A stretch of 7,549 nucleotides of DNA from Candidatus Pacearchaeota archaeon RBG_13_36_9 (GTDB lineage Archaea > Nanobdellota > Nanobdellia > Pacearchaeales > GW2011-AR1), in the NCBI GenBank assembly GCA_001786395.1, contig MFWN01000095.1:13066-20614 (forward strand), in the 5' to 3' direction. How positions within the stretch are numbered: position 1 is the first letter of the stretch; every line of letters starts with the position of its first letter. Positions 1-6,109 of this stretch are shown here, piece after piece. A program made the position numbers and the translations under genes. The notes under the pieces were generated by a model. That model did no database searches and had not been told where the DNA came from. It worked only from the letters and a program-made list of their open reading frames with translations.

Positions 1-2303
1 TAATTGTAAGTGGGAATACTTATCATATTGTTGATGATGAATCTCAAATCCCCCTTAATGCACTAAATAAAAAGAGGATGGATATGGGTTGGTCTTATGA
101 ACTTCTAGATAAAGAGCCAAAATTGAATAGTAATGCCCCTTCACAAGCATTAACTGCTATAGGGGTAGGGGGTTCTGCATTAAGTTCTAGTGCTAAAACA
201 TATATTGTCCAAGAGGGAAAAACAGTTGAGATGACTTTGAGCAAGATTGTTGATAGTACTCCAAAAACGCAAGACATTATTTTAAAATCAGGAGAACAGT
301 TTTCAATAAGCGGCAAAGAGAGTTCTCAGGTTCTTAATTACAACGGGCAAACCTATAATCTAGAAGGAAACTCTTTGACTCAAATGGATGGCGTTTTAAA
401 AAGTGATGCAGTAAAATCAACACAGCCAAAAGGCACCACCTATTTATCCCAGGCATTTGGAGCCCCTAAGGGCACTTTCTGGGATGCAGCATTATCTGGG
501 GTGGAATGGGCTGCAATTGCATTTGGAATTGGGCAGGCAATTGGTGGATTGGCTGGAATGGACACTTCGCAGACAATGGCATTATCAACTGCAATGAGTG
601 CTGGGACTTTTACGTATAAATACCTGTTAACAAGCACTGGTGAAATGGCCAAAAGCATTACAAATGCAATTCCAGGAGGGGCCTTTGGCGCTGGACTTGT
701 TGTTGGTGGAATTGTTTTTGTGCTTATGTACAAGAAAGAATCAAAAGAGGTTGTGACATTTGAATGCCAGCCATGGCAGGCTCCTATTGGAGGAGCTGAC
801 TGCGAAAAATGCAACGATAAAGCTGGATGCAGCGAGTATAGATGCAGAAGCCTGGGACAGGCATGCCAGCTGCTTAATGTCGGAAGCACTGAAGAAAGAT
901 GCGCGTGGGTAAATCCAAGAGATGTTAAAAGCCCTGGAATATCTCCTTGGGAAGATGTCCTTACTAATGGCTATAGCTACACTGATGTTAGGATAAGGCC
1001 TCCTGGAGAGGGAAGCGAGCCTGGAAGAATGAGGATTGTCAGAGATGGGGCAGCTGACGGGTGTGTTGAGGCATTCACTCCATTAGCGTTTGGCATAAGG
1101 ACTATTGGGCCAGATGGAGAAGATGAGCCTGCCCAGTGCAAGATAGATTATAATCACACTCTAAAATTCGAAAATATGGCTTATTATTTTGGGGATAGCA
1201 ACATGTTCCGCTATAACCATTCACAGAAACTAGCTCTTCCTTCGCCTGCTGCAATTAATGCAGCTTCTCCTGAGTTGAAGCACGATGGAACTTATTCTTT
1301 ATATGTAAGATGCAGGGATGCCAATGGGAATGAAAATGTGGACGAGTTTGTCATAAGTTTCTGCGTTGAAAAAGGGCCTGATACAACACCCCCAAAAATA
1401 GAAGGAACTTCTATTGGAAACGGGATGCCAGTCAAGTTCAACCAGTCAACAGTTGATTTAGATGTTTATGTAAATGAGCCTGCTGAGTGCAAGTGGAGCA
1501 GGGAAGACAGAAGTTATAACACAATGGAAAATGATATGAAATGCTCTAATAATGTCTGGGAAATGAACAACAATATGGTTTACACCTGCAAGGCTAACTT
1601 AACAGGAATAAAAGACAGGACAGAAAACAAGTTCTATTTCAAGTGCAAAGACCAGCCACGGCTAAATGAGTCTTCAAGAAACACAATGCAGGAAAGTTAC
1701 GCATTTACATTAATAGGAACAGAGCCATTAAATATAATTGATGTAAAGCCAAACGGCACTATAAGAGGCTCAACCTCTGTTATTTCTGTGAATATAGAAG
1801 TGGAAACAGCCAACGGCTACAAGAACGGAGAGTCAATTTGCTATTACAATGAAAAGCAAGGCGACACAGGATGGATTGAATTCTTTGAAACAGGCACTCA
1901 CTTGCACAAGCAAAGGCTTGACTTGAATGAAGGGAGCTATAAATATTATATCAAGTGTGTTGACTTGGGAGGAAATAGGGATGATAATTCCACAGAGTTT
2001 ACAGTTGATGTTGATGCAGAATCTCCGGTTATTGTAAGAGTGTACGAGGAAAATCTTTTGTTAAAGATAATAACTGATGAAGAGTCTGCATGCAAATACA
2101 GCACAGAAAGCTGCAATTTCTTGTTTGAAGACGGAATAGATATGCCTTATGCAAATGAAACAAGCCATGTTGCAGAGTGGAAGACAGAAAACACCCTATA
2201 CATAAGATGCTCTGACAATTACGGGAATATTCCCGTATCCAACACTTGTTCAATGGTTGTAAGGCCCTATGATGTTGTGGAGCAGAAAGTGGATGAGGAC
2301 TAA
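1..2303 (+). CDS. Large cysteine-rich surface/secreted protein with Ig-like repeats (5' end outside window)
   Basis: The frame is open from the first complete codon (base 3), so the start lies upstream. The Met at base 78 is not followed by a signal peptide and is probably internal. Numbering from that Met: residues 133-160 are moderately hydrophobic and 203-218 form a likely membrane segment. A cluster of seven cysteines follows (230, 242, 245, 251, 256, 263, 275). Four Ig-like or cadherin-like units come next. Each pairs an early Cys (354, 471, 588, 672) with a late one (412, 523, 627, 711) in a motif like Y-x-x-C-x-D-x-x-G-N. The linkers resemble the D-T-T-P-P junctions of Ig-like repeat proteins. 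Eight N-x-S/T sequons lie between residues 359 and 693 and none earlier. Together these suggest an exported, disulfide-bonded and possibly N-glycosylated cell-surface protein. I do not recognise a named family, and the substrate or partner is unknown. G+C is higher than in the downstream genes. Confidence 0.75.
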   Translation, partial: IVSGNTYHIVDDESQIPLNALNKKRMDMGWSYELLDKEPKLNSNAPSQALTAIGVGGSALSSSAKTYIVQEGKTVEMTLSKIVDSTPKTQDIILKSGEQFSISGKESSQVLNYNGQTYNLEGNSLTQMDGVLKSDAVKSTQPKGTTYLSQAFGAPKGTFWDAALSGVEWAAIAFGIGQAIGGLAGMDTSQTMALSTAMSAGTFTYKYLLTSTGEMAKSITNAIPGGAFGAGLVVGGIVFVLMYKKESKEVVTFECQPWQAPIGGADCEKCNDKAGCSEYRCRSLGQACQLLNVGSTEERCAWVNPRDVKSPGISPWEDVLTNGYSYTDVRIRPPGEGSEPGRMRIVRDGAADGCVEAFTPLAFGIRTIGPDGEDEPAQCKIDYNHTLKFENMAYYFGDSNMFRYNHSQKLALPSPAAINAASPELKHDGTYSLYVRCRDANGNENVDEFVISFCVEKGPDTTPPKIEGTSIGNGMPVKFNQSTVDLDVYVNEPAECKWSREDRSYNTMENDMKCSNNVWEMNNNMVYTCKANLTGIKDRTENKFYFKCKDQPRLNESSRNTMQESYAFTLIGTEPLNIIDVKPNGTIRGSTSVISVNIEVETANGYKNGESICYYNEKQGDTGWIEFFETGTHLHKQRLDLNEGSYKYYIKCVDLGGNRDDNSTEFTVDVDAESPVIVRVYEENLLLKIITDEESACKYSTESCNFLFEDGIDMPYANETSHVAEWKTENTLYIRCSDNYGNIPVSNTCSMVVRPYDVVEQKVDED
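2220..2237. repeat. Perfect 18-bp palindrome inside the 3' end of the surface-protein gene
   Basis: TACGGGAATATTCCCGTA equals its own reverse complement. As RNA it could form a 7-bp stem with an AUAU loop, about 65 bases before the stop codon. It encodes part of Y-G-N-I-P-V in the last Ig-like unit. No T-tract follows, so it is not a standard intrinsic terminator. It may be a chance product of coding constraint or a dimer-binding site. Confidence 0.6.
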
Positions 2304-2323
2304 GTCATCTTGCCAATACCAAT

Positions 2324-2342
2324 TGCTTGTTTAATTTCTTCT
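2324..2342 (+). terminator. T-rich tract, possible archaeal transcription terminator
   Basis: About 20 bases after the surface-protein stop codon the coding strand becomes T-rich (TTGCTTGTTTAATTTCTTCT region). It is followed by a small dyad, TATCC-CTA-GGATA, at 2342-2354. Archaeal RNA polymerase terminates at U-rich stretches, so this is a plausible end for the upstream transcript. The tract is interrupted by C, G and A, so the call is weak. Confidence 0.3.
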
Positions 2343-2372
2343 ATCCCTAGGATAAGTAGAAAGGGGAAAATC

Positions 2373-2392
2373 TTATAGCCATATAACTATAA
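2373..2392. promoter_or_regulatory. Inverted repeat upstream of a TATA box, possible operator
   Basis: TTATAG at 2373-2378 and CTATAA at 2387-2392 form a perfect 6-bp inverted repeat with an 8-base spacer. The dyad centre is about two helical turns upstream of the TATA element that drives the ATP-grasp gene. This placement would suit an activator or repressor site. An AT-rich 6-bp dyad can easily arise by chance. Confidence 0.25.
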
Positions 2393-2396
2393 AGTA

Positions 2397-2410
2397 GTAA
2401 AATTTATATA
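2397..2410 (+). promoter_or_regulatory. Archaeal BRE/TATA promoter for the ATP-grasp unit
   Basis: An A-rich BRE-like stretch (GTAAAA) runs directly into TTTATATA at 2403-2410, close to the archaeal box A consensus. Its centre is about 25 bases before the A of the ATG at 2432, the usual TATA-to-start-site distance. The mRNA is therefore expected to begin at or within a few bases of the start codon. The intervening bases contain no Shine-Dalgarno motif. Confidence 0.75.
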
Positions 2411-2431
2411 TCTTAAAATAACCCTATTAGC

Positions 2432-3343
2432 ATGATAATTGGAATAGTTAAAGACGAGTCTGAGAAATACGATGGATATAATTGGCATGATGTTTATAAA
2501 AGAGAATTTGAAAAATTAGGAGACGAAGCAACACTCTTGGATTTTAAAAAGATAGATTGGCTTGAACAGATAAAAAAAATTAGACCTTCATTAATTATAT
2601 GGCGCGCATGGCATAGACCAGATGATCGAGAGGATGCAAAAATAAAAATACAATTGATTGAAAAATTACTTAAGATACCTATATTTCCAAATTGGGAAAT
2701 GTATTCTTCCTATGATAACAAGATTATGCAGCATACATTGCTAAAGGAATTGGGATTTCCAATTCCAAAAACTTGGATTTTTAGAGATAAAAATGATGCA
2801 ATAGAGTTCGGCAAAACAGCAAACTTTCCATTAGTATCTAAATGTTCTGAAGGGGCATGTGGAGATAATGTAAAATTAATAAGAGATAGAGAAGAATTAC
2901 AAAGCCATATAGAAGAAGCATTTAGCGATGAGGGAATTAAAACTTATTTTCCATGGGTCCGACAAAGGGGATATGTCTATCTTCAGGAGTATATAAAATC
3001 TGATAAGGATCTGCGAATTATAGTGATTGGAAATAAAGTAGAATTGGCTTTCTGGAGGGAGAACAAAAACTCTTGGAAGCATAATATTGCTGGAGGGGGG
3101 AGTATTAATCTAGAAAATGTTCCAGAAAGAGCAAAAATGGTAGCCTTAGAATTAACTAAAAAATTAAATTTTCATTGGTGTGCACTGGATATTATTATGA
3201 AAGAAGACAATCCATTAATCTTAGAATTTTCTTCCATTTTTGGATTTTCTAGGGCAGGACATTATAAAAGTTATTTTGGCAGCCCTAATGCGAATGTATT
3301 AAGCAAACAAGTTAAATATTTACATGACTTATTTTCAAGATGA
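2432..3343 (+). CDS. ATP-grasp family ligase of a glycan cluster
   Basis: A 303-residue protein with ATP-grasp layout. Residues 1-90 form a pre-ATP-grasp alpha/beta region ending near I-F-P-N. Y-D-N-K (94-97) starts the ATP-binding part. K137 and the loop E-G-A-C-G-D-N-V (140-147) match the second nucleotide-binding lysine and flexible loop. L-Q-E-Y (184-187) fits the hinge, D193 and R195 follow, N-I-A-G-G-G (218-223) precedes the metal site, and D253 and E265 are likely Mg ligands. ATP-grasp enzymes form amide or thioester bonds through an acyl phosphate. The overall pattern resembles the uncharacterised ATP-grasp proteins found beside glycosyltransferases in capsule clusters. The Asn usual after the last metal Glu is Ser267. 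The substrate is unknown; an amino acid joined to a sugar amine or carboxylate is inferred. It is the first gene after a TATA box and overlaps the next gene by ATGA. Confidence 0.8.
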   Translation: MIIGIVKDESEKYDGYNWHDVYKREFEKLGDEATLLDFKKIDWLEQIKKIRPSLIIWRAWHRPDDREDAKIKIQLIEKLLKIPIFPNWEMYSSYDNKIMQHTLLKELGFPIPKTWIFRDKNDAIEFGKTANFPLVSKCSEGACGDNVKLIRDREELQSHIEEAFSDEGIKTYFPWVRQRGYVYLQEYIKSDKDLRIIVIGNKVELAFWRENKNSWKHNIAGGGSINLENVPERAKMVALELTKKLNFHWCALDIIMKEDNPLILEFSSIFGFSRAGHYKSYFGSPNANVLSKQVKYLHDLFSR

Positions 3344-4341
3344 AAAAATACCCTATAACAATACATATCGGAAATTATAATGGGATGCGAGATCAAATAA
3401 ATGGGAAAGGGAGACTTCAACTGACTGTAGAGTCTTTTCTAAATTGTGTGCCCGAACTCCGAAATATGGATGTAAGATTTATCGATAATGACTCACAAGA
3501 CGGTTCCTGGGAATACATCAAATCTTTGCCTTTTGGAACTAAAGAACAAGTTTCTCAAATTAAAGTTGAACCAAGATGGCTATTAATCACGGTTAATAAC
3601 CTAGCTAATATGAGAAAATCTATTGAAACGAGCGACTTGCCTTATTTTTGGAATGTTGAAAACGATACTTATTTTTTTAGAAGAAATGAAGGATTTATTG
3701 ATCGGGCAATAGAGATTCTTGAAACAAACTCTGATATTGGTTTAGTCCATATGAGAAGATTCACAAATATTGATGAGCATGATCTTCCCGGGATCCCAAG
3801 AAATCTGAATAGATTTTCAGAAATCAGAGTGGCCCCTTCTGGATTCTCTTTTTATTTAATGGAAAGAAGACCTGAATATGCCTTGTGGATTCCTACAGGA
3901 ATAAATTTTACAGAAAACCAATTTGACGCTGAAGCAGGGTATGGAAAATGCCCTAAAGGTATTATTCAAATAGGCGCGGTAAGAGAAAGAGACGGAGAAT
4001 TTGAAAGATTGCTTACAGAACACTGGAATGGATATACCAGCAATGGATGGATTGCTAGAAGAGCAGATCTAAAATTCTTAATTGAAGAGTATAATCCCCT
4101 TGGTGAACGACAGATGTCAATGGCTTTTAAAAAGCATTTTAGGGCTGCAAAATTGACCCGAGATGTTTTTATAGAATTTGGATGGAAGGCTAGAACCGCC
4201 GCAGATGAAGAAGAGCGGAGAAAAACTTTAGAAAGTGCCGCAGATGAAGAAGATTCGAGTGTAAGGTATGGTAAAATTAGTCCGCCCTATGAAGGGGTTT
4301 ATATGGATGTTCCAGAAGATAAATTAGACATTTATTCCTAA
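3340..4341 (+). CDS. GT2-like (GT-A fold) glycosyltransferase
   Basis: A 333-residue protein. The N-terminal part starts with a beta strand (I-T-I-H-I, 6-10) and N-Y-N-G. It then has D-N-D-S-x-D-G-S (49-56), the classic GT2 nucleotide-sugar motif. N-V-E-N-D-T (105-110) lies where the metal-binding DxD element is expected, here as E-N-D. G-F-I-D-R-A-I-E-I-L (118-127) and the following G-L-V-H-M also fit GT-A proteins. No membrane segment is visible, so it is probably cytosolic or peripheral and acts on a nucleotide sugar and a lipid- or protein-linked acceptor. The donor cannot be told. The C-terminal 50 residues are acidic and contain a short duplication (A-A-D-E-E at 287-291 and 300-304). 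The start overlaps the preceding stop as ATGA with no Shine-Dalgarno motif, suggesting coupled translation. The next gene follows after 2 bases. Confidence 0.7.
   Translation: MKKYPITIHIGNYNGMRDQINGKGRLQLTVESFLNCVPELRNMDVRFIDNDSQDGSWEYIKSLPFGTKEQVSQIKVEPRWLLITVNNLANMRKSIETSDLPYFWNVENDTYFFRRNEGFIDRAIEILETNSDIGLVHMRRFTNIDEHDLPGIPRNLNRFSEIRVAPSGFSFYLMERRPEYALWIPTGINFTENQFDAEAGYGKCPKGIIQIGAVRERDGEFERLLTEHWNGYTSNGWIARRADLKFLIEEYNPLGERQMSMAFKKHFRAAKLTRDVFIEFGWKARTAADEEERRKTLESAADEEDSSVRYGKISPPYEGVYMDVPEDKLDIYS
4198..4253 (+). repeat. 17-bp direct repeat within the glycosyltransferase tail
   Basis: GCCGCAGATGAAGAAGA occurs at 4198-4214 and again at 4237-4253, exactly 39 bases apart, so the reading frame is kept. 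It encodes A-A-D-E-E twice in the acidic tail. The sequence between the copies has no third copy and the flanks have diverged, so this looks like a small in-frame tandem duplication of 13 codons. Confidence 0.8.
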
Positions 4342-4343
4342 AA

Positions 4344-5060
4344 ATGAAAAAATTAGATATGGAACAGGCTTACAATAAGTTACATCATGAAAATTTTGAA
4401 AGGAGGCTAAAAGAATTTGCAAATAACGAGCAGAAAATATTTAAATATAAGCTAACTACACCATGGAATCTCATTGCAATAGAATTCCTAGAAGAAATTG
4501 ATTTACATAGGAAAAAAGTACTTGAGATCGGTTGTGGTTACGGCTCTCTCTCTGTATACATGGCAAAAAAATATGCAGAAGTGGTTGGTATCGATTTGTC
4601 TCCAGAGGCAATAAAAATTTCAAAAAGAAATGCGCTGTTAAATAATCAAAAGGCAGTCTTTAAACAAGCAAGAGGAGAGAAACTCCCTTTTAAAGACAAA
4701 GCTTTTGATATAGTTGTATGCTGCGAGACTTTGGAACACACTCCAGATTACCAAAAGGCGATAGACGAAATTATCAGAGTAACTAAAGATAGCGGAAAGA
4801 TCATAATTACAACTCCTAACTCTCTCAATCCACGGGGGTTTTGTTTAAGGGCCAAATCTAACCAACCTTTTGAGAACTTTTTTAATTATTGGACTGTAAT
4901 CTCTAAATTTAAAAAAAAAGGGGTGAAAATTATCGAAGTTAAAAGCAAATCTTTCCTGAATGATTATGATAAAGAAAATTTTTTAGACACGATGATAAAT
5001 AAAACCCCTCTTAAATACTTCTCATTAAGGGTTGGGTTTATAGCCATTAAGAACGGTTAA
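4344..5060 (+). CDS. Class I SAM-dependent methyltransferase
   Basis: A 238-residue Rossmann-like methyltransferase. Motif I is V-L-E-I-G-C-G-Y-G (59-67), which binds S-adenosylmethionine. D84 in V-G-I-D-L-S is the acidic residue that holds the ribose. L-P-F-K-D-K-A-F-D-I-V-V (114-125) and C-E-T-L-E-H (127-132) match the post-motif region of the Methyltransf_11/UbiG-like group. I-I-R-V-T-K-D-S-G-K-I-I-I-T-T-P-N (143-159) is also typical of the group. It begins 2 bases after the glycosyltransferase stop and probably shares its mRNA. In this setting a sugar hydroxyl, carboxyl or amine, or a glycan end, is the likely target, but the sequence does not show which. A run of nine A residues at 4911-4919 encodes K190-K192. 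A second in-frame ATG lies five codons in; the first is preferred because of the tight spacing. Confidence 0.85.
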   Translation: MKKLDMEQAYNKLHHENFERRLKEFANNEQKIFKYKLTTPWNLIAIEFLEEIDLHRKKVLEIGCGYGSLSVYMAKKYAEVVGIDLSPEAIKISKRNALLNNQKAVFKQARGEKLPFKDKAFDIVVCCETLEHTPDYQKAIDEIIRVTKDSGKIIITTPNSLNPRGFCLRAKSNQPFENFFNYWTVISKFKKKGVKIIEVKSKSFLNDYDKENFLDTMINKTPLKYFSLRVGFIAIKNG

Positions 5061-5064
5061 TTAA

Positions 5065-5079
5065 GCAGATTTAAAAATA
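5065..5079 (+). promoter_or_regulatory. Archaeal TATA promoter for the dehydrogenase-aminotransferase unit
   Basis: TTTAAAAATA at 5070-5079 follows a purine-rich GCAGA and is centred about 25 bases before the ATG at 5099. This is the same geometry as the promoter at 2397-2410. It lies in the only gap (38 bases) of the otherwise close-packed cluster, so the cluster is probably transcribed as two units. AT-rich DNA makes chance matches possible. Confidence 0.6.
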
Positions 5080-5098
5080 ATAAAGAACTGAATATACT

Positions 5099-6109
5099 AT
5101 GAAAAAGAAGGTAAGATTTGGGCTTGTTGGTTGTGGAAGGATCTCTAAGCGACACATATTATCTATAAAAAGAAATCCTTGTGCTGAATTAGTTGCTATA
5201 TGTGATATTGACAAAGAAAAACTAAAAAGAACCCAAAGAGAGTATAATATAAAAGAAGCTTATACAAAATTTGAAGATTTAATAAATGATAAGGCTATAG
5301 ATGTGATAAACATTTGTACGCCCTCAGGAATTCACCCTCAGATGGTCATTGAGAGTATAAAAAAAGGAAAACATGTTCTTTGTGAAAAACCCCTGTCATT
5401 AAACTATTTAGAGGGGGTAAAAGCGGCGGACATTTCTAAAAAAAAGAATAGGCATCTATTTGTTTGTTTCCAAAATAGATATAATGAACCAATTGTATAC
5501 CTCAAAGAGGTTTTAAAAAATGGAGGATTAGGGAAAATTCTTGTAATAACCGCCACAGTAAGATGGTATCGAGATGATGCTTATTATTCTGACTGGCATG
5601 GAAGTAGGGATATGGGGGGAGGAATATTATTTAACCAAGCGGTGCATTATGTGGATATGTTGCTCTACTTAATGAATAAAAAACCAAAATCGGTCTTTTG
5701 TGAAAGAAAGACTCTTGGGCATAATATTAAAATAGATGATGCTGCAGTTGTAAGTATTATTTTCCAAGATAATTCTATAGGTTTGATTGAAGCTTCAACG
5801 CTCTCTTACCCCAAAAACATGGAAGGATCAATAACCCTGCAGTGTGAGAAAGGAACTGTAAAAATAGGTGGTGAAGCTTTAAATGAGATAATCTATTGGG
5901 AGGGGAAGAATAAACCTACTAGAGCCATTGGCTCAAAAATTGAAAATGTATATGGAGAAAGCCATTCAAAGGTGATTGAGAATATTGTTAATGTTTTATT
6001 AAAGAAGTCTAGGCCTTTTTGTAGCGGGAAGGAGTCGCTAAAGGTTATAGAGCTTATAGAAAAAGCATACGAATCTTCAATCAAAAGCAAGAGATTATTA
6101 TTAAAATGA
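5099..6109 (+). CDS. Gfo/Idh/MocA family sugar dehydrogenase, WbpB/WlbA-like
   Basis: A 336-residue NAD(P)-dependent oxidoreductase of usual family length. The N-terminal Rossmann domain has G-L-V-G-C-G-R-I (8-15) and an acidic D36/D38 region after the second strand (A-I-C-D-I-D). I-C-T-P-S-G-I-H (72-79) and C-E-K-P-L (95-99) are signature motifs, with K97 the likely catalytic lysine. The C-terminal domain has Q-N-R-Y-N (125-129), V-R-W-Y-R (154-158), G-G-G (173-175), N-Q-x-x-H (179-183) and D186. This pattern resembles enzymes that oxidise C3 of a UDP-linked 2-acetamido uronic acid, as WbpB/WlbA do before transamination. The substrate assignment is inferred from this likeness and from the aminotransferase encoded next, which starts on the overlapping ATGA. 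It is first in its unit, behind a TATA element. A myo-inositol or other sugar dehydrogenase role is possible but fits the context less well. Confidence 0.85.
   Translation: MKKKVRFGLVGCGRISKRHILSIKRNPCAELVAICDIDKEKLKRTQREYNIKEAYTKFEDLINDKAIDVINICTPSGIHPQMVIESIKKGKHVLCEKPLSLNYLEGVKAADISKKKNRHLFVCFQNRYNEPIVYLKEVLKNGGLGKILVITATVRWYRDDAYYSDWHGSRDMGGGILFNQAVHYVDMLLYLMNKKPKSVFCERKTLGHNIKIDDAAVVSIIFQDNSIGLIEASTLSYPKNMEGSITLQCEKGTVKIGGEALNEIIYWEGKNKPTRAIGSKIENVYGESHSKVIENIVNVLLKKSRPFCSGKESLKVIELIEKAYESSIKSKRLLLK

Noticed and set aside
78..80. ATG at 78 as the true start of the surface protein
   Set aside because: The frame is open for 25 more codons to the window edge in AT-rich DNA, and no signal peptide follows this Met, so the real start is most likely upstream.
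440..889. 149-codon open frame on the minus strand
   Set aside because: It lies entirely opposite the surface-protein gene, its translation is rich in Pro/Ser/Ala without domain character, and it has no promoter. It is a shadow of the forward codon pattern.
4911..4919. Run of nine A residues followed by GGGG in the methyltransferase gene as a programmed slippage site
   Set aside because: The unshifted frame encodes a normal K-K-K-G and continues to a sensible C-terminus. A-runs are common in this AT-rich DNA. It is worth remembering only as a sequencing-error risk.
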